A model generated the notes under the pieces. The model did no database searches. It was not told where the DNA came from and saw nothing but the letters and a program-made list of their open reading frames with translations. The position numbers and the translations under genes were made by a program. This document shows positions 34,086-43,279 of a stretch of DNA of 64,000 bases, piece after piece. The DNA is taken from the NCBI GenBank assembly GCA_025210525.1, contig JAOARP010000054.1:36325-100324 (forward strand), written 5' to 3'. The DNA comes from Marinisporobacter sp. (GTDB taxonomy: Bacteria > Bacillota > Clostridia > Peptostreptococcales > Thermotaleaceae). How positions within the stretch are numbered: the first letter of the stretch is position 1; every line of letters starts with the position of its first letter.

Positions 34086-35120
34086 ATGGATTATAAAGAT
34101 GTTTTAAAGGATTTGAAAAATGGACAATTAAATAATTTATATTTATTTTATGGGCGGGAATATTATCTGATAGAAAATACGATAAATGCTGTAAAAGAAA
34201 AAACAATTAATAAAGGATTTGAAGACCTTAATTATCAGTTTATAGATGGAAAAGAAACGGATGTAGATACAATTATTCATGCATGTGAAACCCTTCCTTT
34301 TATGGGAGAGAAAAGAATGGTTCTTGTAAAGGATTTAGAATGTTTTTTTGGGAAAAGAAAAAACATTAGTGAAGGAGAAGAAGAAAGGCTTATCCAGTAT
34401 TTTACTGATATACCAGATACAACACAATTGTTTTTCGTTGCAACCCAAGAAATTGATAAAAGAAAAAAGATTATAAAAGCTATCAAAAAATATGGGGAAA
34501 TGATATCTTTTGATAAGTTAACAGAGCGGGATCTCTATAAATGGGTACAAAAAATTTTCAAAAAATATAATAAAGAAATTAAAGAAAAGGAAATTGCTTT
34601 TTTATTAGAGCTGATTGGCTATTTAGATAGAAATTCAAATAAGAATTTAAAAGATTTAGATAATGAAATCAATAAATTATGCAGCTTTTTAGGAGATAGA
34701 AATTTAGTCACTAAAACAGATATTGAATTGTTAGCACCTAAGTCTATGGAGAACAATATATTTAGTCTTGTAGAGTTTATAGGAAGTAAAAATACTGATA
34801 AAGCCCTGTCTTTTTTTAATGATATGTTAATGGAGGGAGAGTCAGAAATAAAGATACTATATATGATTACAAGACAGTTTCGATATTTATTTCAGATAAA
34901 GCTAATGGAAAAACAGGGTTATACAGCTATGGCTATAGGACCGAAGTTAGGTCTTAGACCTTTTGTTACGAAAAAATATTTAAGTCAAGCTAGAAATTTT
35001 GAGGTAGAAGTGTTGAGAAAAGCCCTTGAGGTTTGTCTTTATACAGATGAAAGCATTAAAAAAGGGAAGATCGATCAAAGACTAGGAATTGAATTATTGA
35101 TTACTCAATTTGGAAAATAA
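34086..35120 (+). CDS. holA: DNA polymerase III delta subunit (clamp loader)
   Basis: 344 residues. The N-terminus has YLFYGREYYLIENTINAV, the HolA signature, followed by the AAA+-like domains and a C-terminal helical collar. Delta opens the beta sliding clamp during clamp loading. GGAGG precedes the ATG, 15 bases after comEC, so the two are co-transcribed. It is convergent with rpsT, with a terminator between. Confidence 0.93.
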   Translation: MDYKDVLKDLKNGQLNNLYLFYGREYYLIENTINAVKEKTINKGFEDLNYQFIDGKETDVDTIIHACETLPFMGEKRMVLVKDLECFFGKRKNISEGEEERLIQYFTDIPDTTQLFFVATQEIDKRKKIIKAIKKYGEMISFDKLTERDLYKWVQKIFKKYNKEIKEKEIAFLLELIGYLDRNSNKNLKDLDNEINKLCSFLGDRNLVTKTDIELLAPKSMENNIFSLVEFIGSKNTDKALSFFNDMLMEGESEIKILYMITRQFRYLFQIKLMEKQGYTAMAIGPKLGLRPFVTKKYLSQARNFEVEVLRKALEVCLYTDESIKKGKIDQRLGIELLITQFGK

Positions 35121-35137
35121 AAAACCCCAAAAAACGA

Positions 35138-35168
35138 CGGAAAGCGTACCATTGTACGCTTTTTATCT
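35138..35168. terminator. Terminator between holA and rpsT
   Basis: AAAGCGTAC (35141-35149) pairs with GTACGCTTT (35154-35162), with T-run on the plus strand; it may also serve rpsT. Confidence 0.8.
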
Positions 35169-35198
35169 TCTTAATGGGGAATAAATGACGGTTATAAA

Positions 35199-35462
35199 TT
35201 ACATAGCTTTGTTTAATTTGATAGCTAATTTAGAAACTTTTCTAGAAGCAGCATTCTTGTGGAAAGTTCCTTTTGCAGCAGCTTGCATGATTTTCTTTTC
35301 AGCAAATTCGAACTTAGCTTTTGCTTCTTCTACATTACCAGCTACTAAAGCTTCTTCAAATCTTCTGATTGCAGTTTTAACAGCAGATTTTACTTTTCTG
35401 TTTCTAGCTGTCTTTACTTCAATAACTTTAATTCTCTTTTTAGCAGATTTAATGTTTGCCAA
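35199..35462 (-). CDS. rpsT: Ribosomal protein bS20
   Basis: 87 residues beginning MANIKSAKKRIKV when started at the TTG at 35462. A GTG nine bases upstream is itself part of the AAGGGGGTG ribosome binding site and cannot be the start. The typical S20 basic helices are present. It has an independent promoter and lies opposite the comEC/holA and gpr units, as in many Firmicutes. Confidence 0.95.
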   Translation of the reverse strand: MANIKSAKKRIKVIEVKTARNRKVKSAVKTAIRRFEEALVAGNVEEAKAKFEFAEKKIMQAAAKGTFHKNAASRKVSKLAIKLNKAM

Positions 35463-35498
35463 TCTATTCACCCCCTTATAACTAATTCGACAAAAGAT

Positions 35499-35527
35499 AT
35501 TTTATCATGATTATCATGAAAAATCAA
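35499..35527 (-). promoter_or_regulatory. rpsT promoter with a palindrome in its spacer
   Basis: On the reverse strand TTGATT (35522-35527), 17 bases, TAAAAT (35499-35504). The spacer contains the perfect 15-bp palindrome TCATGATAATCATGA (35505-35519), a likely binding site. Confidence 0.55.
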
Positions 35528-35661
35528 GAAAAAAACTCTTATTTGTTTTATTTCCATAAATGCATTTGTTTATACATTATTTTAAATTTGAAAAGGCTAT
35601 TTGAATAGGGTGCATAAATTTGAAAAGATGGTAAAAACTATACAAATAGGAGGTGGAATGA

Positions 35662-36636
35662 ATGTTTCAAATACGAACAGATTTGGCCTTAGAAACGAGA
35701 GAATTATATCAGGAAAAGAAAAAACAAGAAATCCCAGGAGTTGAAGTAGATCAAAGAGAAGAGGATTTTGCTACTATCACCAATGTGAAAGTTTTGAATG
35801 ATGAAGGACACAGAATCATGGGAAAGCCAAAGGGCAGTTATATTACTATAGAATCTACAGGGATGAAAAATCCAGATGCAGATTTAAAAGATCAGTTAAG
35901 TCAAGCACTAGCAAAAGAACTAGTAAATCTTCTTCCCCAAAAGAATGATTTTAAGACCCTCATTATTGGTCTGGGAAACTGGGATATTACTCCAGATGCT
36001 TTAGGTCCTCAAGTAATATCAAAAGTATTTGTCACTAGACATTTTTTTGAAGCTTATAAAAAAAGTGATGATCCAACTATGAGACCTGTTAGCGCTTTAT
36101 CTCCAGGGGTAATGGGAACTACTGGGATTGAAACGGTAGAAATTATTCGAGGGGTTGTTGAAAAGACAAAACCAGATCTTGTGATTGCCATTGATGCTTT
36201 AGCATCTAGAAAAATGCAAAGAGTACATACGACTATACAAATATCTACTACAGGAATAAATCCAGGAGCTGGTGTTGGGAATAAAAGAAAAGAATTAAGT
36301 AAAGGTACTTTAGGAGTACCTGTTTTAGCTATTGGCGTACCTACTGTTGTGGATGCTGCAACACTAACAAACGATACAATTAAACTCGTTGTAGAGGAGT
36401 TAACTAATCAAGCATCTGAAAATTCAGAATTCTATAAGATTTTAAAAGGAATGAAAGATGAAGATAAATATGGTTTGATTAAAGAAGTTCTAGAGCCATA
36501 TGGTGCGAATGTAATTGTTACAACAAAAGATATAGACATGATCATAAGAAATATATCACAAATTATTGCGAATGCTTTAAATATAGCATTGCATCCTGGA
36601 ATTGATTTAAAAGATGTTAATCGATATTTGCAGTAA
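35662..36636 (+). CDS. gpr: Germination protease GPR
   Basis: 324 residues, an aspartate-type protease that degrades small acid-soluble spore proteins on germination. FQIRTDLALE starts the propeptide region; the core has LIIGLGNWDITPDALGP and DLVIAIDALASR with the putative catalytic aspartates, and GINPGAGVGNKRKELS. GGAGGTGG precedes the ATG. It is expected to be under sigma-F/G control; I see GCATA at about 35612 but no clean spacing to a -10. Followed by spoIIP as in other Clostridia. Confidence 0.95.
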   Translation: MFQIRTDLALETRELYQEKKKQEIPGVEVDQREEDFATITNVKVLNDEGHRIMGKPKGSYITIESTGMKNPDADLKDQLSQALAKELVNLLPQKNDFKTLIIGLGNWDITPDALGPQVISKVFVTRHFFEAYKKSDDPTMRPVSALSPGVMGTTGIETVEIIRGVVEKTKPDLVIAIDALASRKMQRVHTTIQISTTGINPGAGVGNKRKELSKGTLGVPVLAIGVPTVVDAATLTNDTIKLVVEELTNQASENSEFYKILKGMKDEDKYGLIKEVLEPYGANVIVTTKDIDMIIRNISQIIANALNIALHPGIDLKDVNRYLQ

Positions 36637-36750
36637 CAATAATCATATATTGATGATACCTCTCATATAATTTTATATAAGCAAATAGCCAAATAAATAA
36701 ATTTGTGTTAAGTGCTTATTAACAAAAGAAACTAAAGAGGGGTGCGTAGA

Positions 36751-37998
36751 TTGGTGAAAGTAATTGAAATAAAAAAATACTATAAATGGATAAGTATTAT
36801 GATCACTTGTATGATGTGTATACTATCATTTAGGATGCTGATTTTAGATACTAAGGAAATGATTGCACAAGCTAATGGGGTAAATAGCAGTCAAAACTTT
36901 GTACAAGCTAATACAAAAGAACGAATAGAAGATAGTTTATTTATACAAATGTTAAATAAAACCATACCCGCTTTAGAAGTAAATTATGAAAAAGAAAATG
37001 GATATAGTCACGATAAAGCATTTATAAAGCTTGTTCTAGGAAAATTAGTTAATTTTGATTATGAAGATCCTAAAACCTTATTTAAAGCTCAGATTTCAAT
37101 ATTAGAAGAGGCTGATGATGATTTAGCAGAAATGGATGATTATAAGGTACTAAAGGATCAAGGAAATAGTATTGCACGAGAGGATAGGGTGAAAAATTCT
37201 CTAGGAGAAATGGCTCGTAATGAGGAGATAGAAAAACCAAAAAAAGCGAAAGAAGTAGCAGTAGCATCAAAGGATGTAAAAGTGGAAAATAAAGAAAAAG
37301 AAAAGGAAAGGATTAATAATATCACAGAGCCTATCCCCATTGTAAGCTCTCCAGTAAAGATGCCAAATAAAGTAGTTTTGAGTAGGAGTGAACCTATTGT
37401 GTTTATTTATCATACCCATGCTACTGAATCATATATGCCTGAATCAGTAGGGAATTTTCATTCCTTAAAAAGAAAATTCACAGTAAGAGCAGTGGGAGAT
37501 CAATTAACATCCTATTTAACGAATAAAGGTTATAACGTAATTCATAATGATACGGTTCATGATTATCCATCCTACCAAAAATCTTATATAAGAGCGTTAG
37601 AGACACTAGAAACAAATATGGATAGAAATCCTTCGTTGAAAATAATATTTGACATTCATAGAGATGCTGCACCAAACAATAGCAGTGCTAGAGAGAATAG
37701 CTATGTGGTGATTAATGGTGAAAAAGTTGCAAAATATAGTATTGTTGTGGGTGTGAAAAATAAAAATGCAGAGAAATTATTAACCTTTGCTGAGTATATA
37801 AAAACAAGAAGTGATGAATTATATCCTGGACTAGCCAAAAAGACTATCACCAAACCTTATCGATTTAATCAATTTAATTCTGATTATTATGCCCTTATAG
37901 AAATCGGAAACACTGCTAATAATATAAATGAGGCTATCAGAACAACAAAATATTTAGCTAAAGTGTTAGATCAAGTAATCAAAGATATAAAAAAATAA
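36751..37998 (+). CDS. spoIIP: Stage II sporulation protein P
   Basis: 415 residues. An N-terminal membrane segment (WISIMITCMMCILSFRMLIL) anchors the protein; a variable charged linker (to about 210) leads into the SpoIIP amidase/endopeptidase domain with VFIYHTHATESY and the zinc-ligand-containing IIFDIHRDAA. It acts with SpoIID and SpoIIM in septal peptidoglycan remodelling during engulfment. The TTG at 36751, eight bases after AGAGGGG, is preferred; GTG at 36742 overlaps that site. Confidence 0.92.
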   Translation: MVKVIEIKKYYKWISIMITCMMCILSFRMLILDTKEMIAQANGVNSSQNFVQANTKERIEDSLFIQMLNKTIPALEVNYEKENGYSHDKAFIKLVLGKLVNFDYEDPKTLFKAQISILEEADDDLAEMDDYKVLKDQGNSIAREDRVKNSLGEMARNEEIEKPKKAKEVAVASKDVKVENKEKEKERINNITEPIPIVSSPVKMPNKVVLSRSEPIVFIYHTHATESYMPESVGNFHSLKRKFTVRAVGDQLTSYLTNKGYNVIHNDTVHDYPSYQKSYIRALETLETNMDRNPSLKIIFDIHRDAAPNNSSARENSYVVINGEKVAKYSIVVGVKNKNAEKLLTFAEYIKTRSDELYPGLAKKTITKPYRFNQFNSDYYALIEIGNTANNINEAIRTTKYLAKVLDQVIKDIKK

Positions 37999-38011
37999 TA
38001 TGGTGATAAAA

Positions 38012-38341
38012 ATGAGTAGGGTAGAAAGAAAAAAATCACAAAAAAAAGATAAAAGTAAAACGGGAAGAAAATTTGTTTGTATATTATTTGTATTTTTCCT
38101 ATTAATCAATGGTATTTTGATTGTAGATCATTCTTTTAGAGTAATGATGATGGTTGAGGAACCAAAAGTTTTTGGACATAAAAAAATAAACGAGCAAGTA
38201 CATAAAATATGTTTTTGTGGAGAAAATTTCTATATAGATGAACAAAAACTATATAGTATGTATGTAGCAGTCAAAAATGAAACCAAAGATTTTGCAGAAA
38301 TATTAAAAGCAAAGAAAGAAGTGATTTGTAAGGAATGGTGA
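38012..38341 (+). CDS. Small membrane protein downstream of spoIIP
   Basis: 109 residues. A strongly basic N-terminus ([14 protein letters not shown]) is followed by one membrane helix ([18 protein letters not shown]) and a short outer domain with a CFCG pair. I prefer the ATG at 38012 over the 38000 in-frame ATG. The gene starts 13 bases after spoIIP and ends at a terminator, so it belongs to the sporulation unit; a spore role is inferred by position only. Confidence 0.7.
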   Translation: MSRVERKKSQKKDKSKTGRKFVCILFVFFLLINGILIVDHSFRVMMMVEEPKVFGHKKINEQVHKICFCGENFYIDEQKLYSMYVAVKNETKDFAEILKAKKEVICKEW

Positions 38342-38377
38342 GAAACAGCCGAGTTACTAGCTCGGTTGTTGTTGTTA
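38342..38377 (+). terminator. Terminator after the spoIIP unit
   Basis: AACAGCCGAG / CTCGGTTGTT inverted repeat followed by GTTGTT. Confidence 0.7.
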
Positions 38378-38420
38378 TAAATCTTTGCAGAGAAGAACTC
38401 TATACGATCAAAATGAATTA

Positions 38421-38429
38421 TGATATAAT
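38421..38429 (+). promoter_or_regulatory. Extended -10 promoter of lepA
   Basis: TGA-TATAAT, 38 bases upstream of the lepA start codon; no clear -35. Confidence 0.45.
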
Positions 38430-38466
38430 GTTAAAGATTACCGTAGTGTATAGAGGAGGAGTAGGA

Positions 38467-40281
38467 ATGAGCAGTAATCGTCAACAAAAAATACGTAATT
38501 TTAGTATTATTGCCCATATTGATCATGGTAAATCTACCCTTGCCGATAGATTGATAGAAAAAACAGGCTTGCTTACGCAAAGAGAAATGAAAGATCAAAT
38601 ACTAGATAGTATGGATTTAGAAAGAGAAAGAGGAATAACTATAAAGCTTCAAACAACCCGTTTAGTGTATAAAAGTAAAGCGGGTGAAGAATATATACTG
38701 AATTTGATAGATACACCGGGGCATGTGGATTTTACTTATGAGGTATCAAGAAGCTTAGCTGCTTGTGAAGGGGCTGTATTAGTAGTAGATGCAGCTCAAG
38801 GTGTAGAGGCACAAACTTTAGCAAATGTTTATTTGGCTCTTGATCAAGATTTAGAAATTGTACCTGTTATCAATAAAATTGATTTACCAGGTGCTAGACC
38901 AGAAGAAGTGAAAAATGAGATTGAAGATATTATTGGCATTGAGGCAAGTGATGCACCATTGGTTTCAGCAAAGGCAGGATTAAATATTGAAGAAGTCCTA
39001 GAGGCAGTTGTAAACAAGGTTCCAGCGCCAAATGGTGATGAGAAAGGTATATTAAAAGCATTAATATTCGATTCTTATTATGATAGTTATAAAGGCGTTA
39101 TCGCTTATGTGCGAGTGAAAGAAGGAACTGTAAAGCCAGGAGATAAGGTTCTGATGATGGCTACTGGCAAAAAATTTGAAGTAAATGAAGTAGGTGTATT
39201 TACTCCAGGGCCTATGAGTGTAGGGGAATTGAAAGCCGGAGATGTTGGTTACATAACAGCAAGTATAAAAAATGTAGCGGATACACAAGTAGGAGATACG
39301 ATTACAAGCGCACAAAATCCTACGGATGAGCCATTACCAGGATATAAAAAAGTAGTGCCTATGGTATATTGTGGTGTATATCCAGCAGAAGGCGAAAAAT
39401 ATGAAAATGTAAGGGATGCACTAGAAAAATTAAAAGTAAATGATGCGGCTTTAGATTTTGAACCTGAAACTTCTAATGCTTTAGGATTTGGTTTTAGATG
39501 CGGATTTTTAGGTCTTCTTCACATGGAGATTATTCAAGAAAGATTAGAGAGAGAATTTGATTTAGATCTAATTACTACATCACCAAGCGTTATTTATAGG
39601 GTTACAAAAACAGATGGAGAAGTTTTGATGATTCAAAATCCAAGCAATTTACCTTCAACTCAAGAAATTGCTTTTATGGAAGAACCTTTAGTAGATGCAA
39701 ATATCATGGTTCCAAACGAGTATGTTGGAAATATTATGGAACTATGTCAAGACAGAAGAGGAAGCATGAAGCATATGGAATATATAGATGATAGAAGAGT
39801 TGCTCTTCATTATGAATTACCTTTAAATGAGGTGATTTATGATTTCTTTGATGCGTTAAAATCTAAGACAAGAGGATATGGGTCTTTAGACTATGAATTC
39901 AAAGGATACCAAAGGTCTAAACTTGTAAAAATGGATATATTATTAAATAAAGAAGTGGTAGATGCATTCTCTATGATTGTACATGAAAGTAAAGCTACCT
40001 CTCGTGGTAGAATTGTTTGTGAAAAACTAAAAGAGGTTATTCCACGCCATATGTTTGCTGTACCAATACAGGCATCTATTGGTACAAAGGTTATTGCAAG
40101 AGAGACCATTAGTGCTATGAGAAAAGATGTATTAGCTAAATGCTATGGAGGAGATATATCAAGAAAGAAAAAGCTTCTAGAGAAACAAAAAGAGGGTAAA
40201 AAACGTATGAGACAACTAGGATCAGTAGAAGTGCCACAGGAAGCTTTTATGGCTGTATTAAAATATGATGATAAAAAATAG
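38467..40281 (+). CDS. lepA: Elongation factor 4 (LepA GTPase)
   Basis: 604 residues from the ATG at 38467, preceded by GAGGAGG; upstream in-frame codons run through a terminator and are not coding. G domain motifs are AHIDHGKST (G1), DTPGHVDF (G3) and NKIDLP (G4). The domains II, III and V match EF-G, and the C-terminal domain is unique ([17 protein letters not shown]). LepA back-translocates or remobilises stalled ribosomes and aids ribosome assembly. hemW follows 44 bases later. Confidence 0.97.
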   Translation: MSSNRQQKIRNFSIIAHIDHGKSTLADRLIEKTGLLTQREMKDQILDSMDLERERGITIKLQTTRLVYKSKAGEEYILNLIDTPGHVDFTYEVSRSLAACEGAVLVVDAAQGVEAQTLANVYLALDQDLEIVPVINKIDLPGARPEEVKNEIEDIIGIEASDAPLVSAKAGLNIEEVLEAVVNKVPAPNGDEKGILKALIFDSYYDSYKGVIAYVRVKEGTVKPGDKVLMMATGKKFEVNEVGVFTPGPMSVGELKAGDVGYITASIKNVADTQVGDTITSAQNPTDEPLPGYKKVVPMVYCGVYPAEGEKYENVRDALEKLKVNDAALDFEPETSNALGFGFRCGFLGLLHMEIIQERLEREFDLDLITTSPSVIYRVTKTDGEVLMIQNPSNLPSTQEIAFMEEPLVDANIMVPNEYVGNIMELCQDRRGSMKHMEYIDDRRVALHYELPLNEVIYDFFDALKSKTRGYGSLDYEFKGYQRSKLVKMDILLNKEVVDAFSMIVHESKATSRGRIVCEKLKEVIPRHMFAVPIQASIGTKVIARETISAMRKDVLAKCYGGDISRKKKLLEKQKEGKKRMRQLGSVEVPQEAFMAVLKYDDKK

Positions 40282-40306
40282 TCACCAGAGAGGTGGCTAT
40301 TTTTAT
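40274..40306 (+). terminator. Terminator after lepA
   Basis: AAATAGTCACC / GGTGGCTATTT stem overlapping the stop codon, then T-run. Confidence 0.75.
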
Positions 40307-40324
40307 TAAGTGAGGTGAAGAAAA

Positions 40325-41464
40325 ATGAAAGAAATAGGACTCTATATTCATATTCCTTTTTGCAAACAAAAATGTTTTTATTGTGATTTTTGTTCTTTTA
40401 GTAATAGAGAAAAAGAAATTTCTAGCTATATGAATGCTTTAACACAAGAAATAAAATCTTGGGAAGAAAAGTTAAAATCTTATAAAATAAAATCCATATT
40501 TGTAGGAGGAGGAACACCTTCTATTGTTCCAATAGAAGAGATGGACAAAATATTAGAGGTTATTCATTCAAAATTCCATATGAGTGAAAGTTTGGAGTTT
40601 TCTATAGAAAGCAATCCAGGAACAATCAATAAAGAGAATCTTACCTATTATTTAAGTAATAACATCAATAGACTTAGTATGGGGCTTCAAGCATGGCAAG
40701 ATACACACCTTAAAAATTTAGGAAGAATCCATACAAGAGAAGAATTTTTGAAAAATTTTTTATTAGCGAGAGAAATAGGGTTTGAAAATATTAATATTGA
40801 TTTAATGTTTGGGCTACCCAACCAAAAGATGAAAGAGTGGGAAGAGACTTTAGATCATATTACGGATTTAAATCCAGAACATATTTCAGCCTATAGCTTG
40901 AAAATTGAAGAGAATACCCATTTTTATAAATTATATGAAAAGGGGCAATTAAATTTACCTACAGAAGCATTAGATCGAAATATGTACCATTTTACAATGG
41001 ATTATTTATTTGACCATGGATATGAACATTATGAGATCTCTAATTTTGCAAAGAAAGAAAAAGGATGTATACACAATAAAGTCTATTGGAATAATGAAGA
41101 ATATATTGGGTTTGGTTTAGGTGCCCATTCTTACTTCAATAAAAAAAGATTTTCAAATACTATGGATATGAAAGTGTATTTAAATAATATCTCTAAAAAG
41201 ATAAGTCCTTGTGTCTTTGAAGAAAATATTTCAAGGGAAGATGAAATTGCAGAAACTATGTTTTTAGGTTTAAGAATGATGAAAGGAATTCATATAGAAT
41301 CCTTTAAGGCGAGATTTGGATTTACACCGTTTAAGATTTATAAAGAAGAGATTTCAAACTTTGAAAAATTAGGATTATTATATACGGATGAGGAACATAT
41401 AAGATTAACAAGAAAGGGAATTGATTTATCTAATCAAGTTTTTATAGCTTTTTTGCCAAATTAA
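40325..41464 (+). CDS. hemW: HemW-type radical SAM protein (haem chaperone)
   Basis: 379 residues. The radical SAM cluster motif is CKQKCFYCDF; GGGTPS follows for AdoMet binding, and FGLGAHSYFN and the C-terminal HemW domain are present. HemW is related to HemN (coproporphyrinogen III oxidase) but usually lacks that activity and handles haem. Placement between lepA and hrcA is the standard Firmicutes arrangement. GAGGTGAA precedes the ATG. Confidence 0.93.
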   Translation: MKEIGLYIHIPFCKQKCFYCDFCSFSNREKEISSYMNALTQEIKSWEEKLKSYKIKSIFVGGGTPSIVPIEEMDKILEVIHSKFHMSESLEFSIESNPGTINKENLTYYLSNNINRLSMGLQAWQDTHLKNLGRIHTREEFLKNFLLAREIGFENINIDLMFGLPNQKMKEWEETLDHITDLNPEHISAYSLKIEENTHFYKLYEKGQLNLPTEALDRNMYHFTMDYLFDHGYEHYEISNFAKKEKGCIHNKVYWNNEEYIGFGLGAHSYFNKKRFSNTMDMKVYLNNISKKISPCVFEENISREDEIAETMFLGLRMMKGIHIESFKARFGFTPFKIYKEEISNFEKLGLLYTDEEHIRLTRKGIDLSNQVFIAFLPN

Positions 41465-41484
41465 AAAAATAATAAAAAAGGATA

Positions 41485-41554
41485 TTGACAAATGATTTCA
41501 TTAATGATAATTTTAAATCATAATAGTTTAGCACTCATTGAATGAGAGTGCTAA
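41485..41554 (+). promoter_or_regulatory. Heat-shock promoter with CIRCE operator
   Basis: TTGACA (41485-41490), 17 bases, TAATTT (41508-41513). The CIRCE element TTAGCACTC-N9-GAGTGCTAA lies at 41528-41554, a perfect match, in the early transcript. HrcA binds it and represses the operon. Confidence 0.95.
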
Positions 41555-41571
41555 CAAATAGGAGTGATATT

Positions 41572-42594
41572 ATGGAACTGGGAGAAAGAAAATTAAGGAT
41601 TCTGCAGGCCATAATAAGAGATTTTATTTCTACAGCTGAACCCATAGGCTCAAGAACCCTGATGAAAAAATACGATTTAGGAATAAGTGCTGCGACTATA
41701 CGGAATGAGATGGCAGATTTAGAAGAAATGGGATTTTTACATCAACCACATACTTCTTCAGGAAGAATTCCATCTGATAAAGGGTATAGGTTGTATGTAG
41801 ATAGTTTAATGATTATGGACCAATTAGCTCAAAAACAGAAACAGGCTATAAGAAAGAGCTTCATAGAATCTGTAGGAGAGTTAGAACAGATTATCACTAG
41901 TACCTCAAAAATTTTGTCTCAAATGACAAGATTAACTTCTATTGTTTTATCTCCACAGTTTGAGCAAAGTAAGTTAAAGTCCGTTCAATTGGTTTCAATT
42001 GATGAGAAAAATGTGTTATTAGTAGTTATATCACAATCGGGTATTGTAAGAAATGCAATTTTAAGAATTGATGAAGGGTATACGCCAGAAAATTTAATGA
42101 TCGTATCTAAAATATTGAATAGTAAACTAAAGGGATTAACCATTGGAGATATTAACTTTTATGTAGCTGAAAACATAAAAAAGGAAATAAAAATGCTTCA
42201 CACACTCATTGACGCAGTGATTCCTGTTTTACTAGCAACATTAGAAGATATGTTGAGTGTACAGCTATATTTAGATGGAATAACAAATATTTTTCATTTA
42301 CCAGAGTACCATAATATTGAAAGAGCAAGATGCTTTATGGAAATGCTAGACCAAAAAGATCAAATTACGGAATTATTAATGAATAGTAAGGATGGTTTAG
42401 ATATTACTATTGGAAAAGAAAATAAACATGAAGAAATGCAAAGTTGTAGTTTAGTAACAGCAACGTATAAGGTAAATGGATTGATTGTTGGAAAAATCGG
42501 GGTAATTGGACCTACAAGGATGAATTATGACCATATTATTTCTGTTGTAGATTTTGTAACAAAAAATCTAACTGATTTATTAGATCATCGTTAA
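41572..42594 (+). CDS. hrcA: Heat-inducible repressor HrcA
   Basis: 340 residues. The winged helix at the N-terminus has RTLMKKYDLGISAATIRNE and ADLEEMGFLHQPHTSSGRIP; the C-terminal dimerisation domain follows. HrcA binds the adjacent CIRCE element and needs GroEL for stability. The ATG at 41572 follows AGGAG; a longer frame from 41542 would start inside CIRCE. Confidence 0.96.
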   Translation: MELGERKLRILQAIIRDFISTAEPIGSRTLMKKYDLGISAATIRNEMADLEEMGFLHQPHTSSGRIPSDKGYRLYVDSLMIMDQLAQKQKQAIRKSFIESVGELEQIITSTSKILSQMTRLTSIVLSPQFEQSKLKSVQLVSIDEKNVLLVVISQSGIVRNAILRIDEGYTPENLMIVSKILNSKLKGLTIGDINFYVAENIKKEIKMLHTLIDAVIPVLLATLEDMLSVQLYLDGITNIFHLPEYHNIERARCFMEMLDQKDQITELLMNSKDGLDITIGKENKHEEMQSCSLVTATYKVNGLIVGKIGVIGPTRMNYDHIISVVDFVTKNLTDLLDHR

Positions 42595-42599
42595 AAGAG

Positions 42600-42655
42600 A
42601 ATATAGATAGAAGTGCAAAATATTTTTATTTTGCACTATATCTATGCTTTTTATC
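42600..42655 (+). terminator. Hairpin between hrcA and grpE
   Basis: AGTGCAAAATA / TATTTTGCACT stem extended by ATATAGAT / ATCTAT, then T-rich. It may be a partial terminator or RNA processing site that changes hrcA relative to dnaK levels. Confidence 0.6.
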
Positions 42656-42699
42656 ATAGAATTTACATATTAAAATACTATCTTAGGTAGGTGAAAATA

Positions 42700-43242
42700 A
42701 TGGAAGAAAGTAATTTCCATGAAGAAAAAAATGACGAAACTGTAGACAATAACTTAGATGCTACAAAAGAAGAATTTCAAATGGAAGAAGGTAGCATAGA
42801 TTTTAAAAAGCTACAAGAAGAAAAAGAAGAATTAAATAGTCAATATTTAAGAATGACAGCTGATTTTCAAAATTATAGAAAAAGAGTAGAAAAAGAAAAA
42901 AGTGATATTTATCAATTTGCAAATGAAAAATTGATATTAGATTTACTTCCTATTGTAGATAATTTTGAAAGAGCTGTAAAATCTTATAAAGATGAAGGCA
43001 AAGATGAATCTTTCACTCAAGGCGTAGAAATGATTCTGCAGCAGTTTTTAGATGTGATCAAAAAAAATGGAGTAGAAGAAATTGAAGCTTTAGAAAAAGA
43101 ATTTGATCCAAATTTTCATCATGCTGTTATGCAGGAAGAAAGTGATGAATATGAAAGTAATACAGTAATAGATGTTTTCCAAAAGGGATATGTACTTAAT
43201 GGAAAGACTATTCGACCAAGTATGGTTAAAGTTGTAAAATAA
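42700..43242 (+). CDS. grpE: Nucleotide exchange factor GrpE
   Basis: 180 residues. An acidic N-terminus is followed by the long dimerising helix ([18 protein letters not shown]) and the beta domain ending [16 protein letters not shown], the family hallmark. It releases ADP from DnaK. Start at the ATG at 42700 after TAGGTAGGTG; the GTG at 42691 lies within that site. Part of the hrcA-grpE-dnaK-dnaJ operon. Confidence 0.96.
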   Translation: MEESNFHEEKNDETVDNNLDATKEEFQMEEGSIDFKKLQEEKEELNSQYLRMTADFQNYRKRVEKEKSDIYQFANEKLILDLLPIVDNFERAVKSYKDEGKDESFTQGVEMILQQFLDVIKKNGVEEIEALEKEFDPNFHHAVMQEESDEYESNTVIDVFQKGYVLNGKTIRPSMVKVVK

Positions 43243-43279
43243 AAAATTATATATAAAATATGAAGGAGGAAATCATACA

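Noticed and set aside
35600..35661. Sigma-G or sigma-F promoter of gpr
   Set aside because: GCATA is present, but no -10 element lies at the required spacing; it may exist in a diverged form.
38335..38466. N-terminal extension of lepA
   Set aside because: It crosses a terminator hairpin and a promoter; the family N-terminus begins at the 38467 ATG with a strong ribosome binding site.
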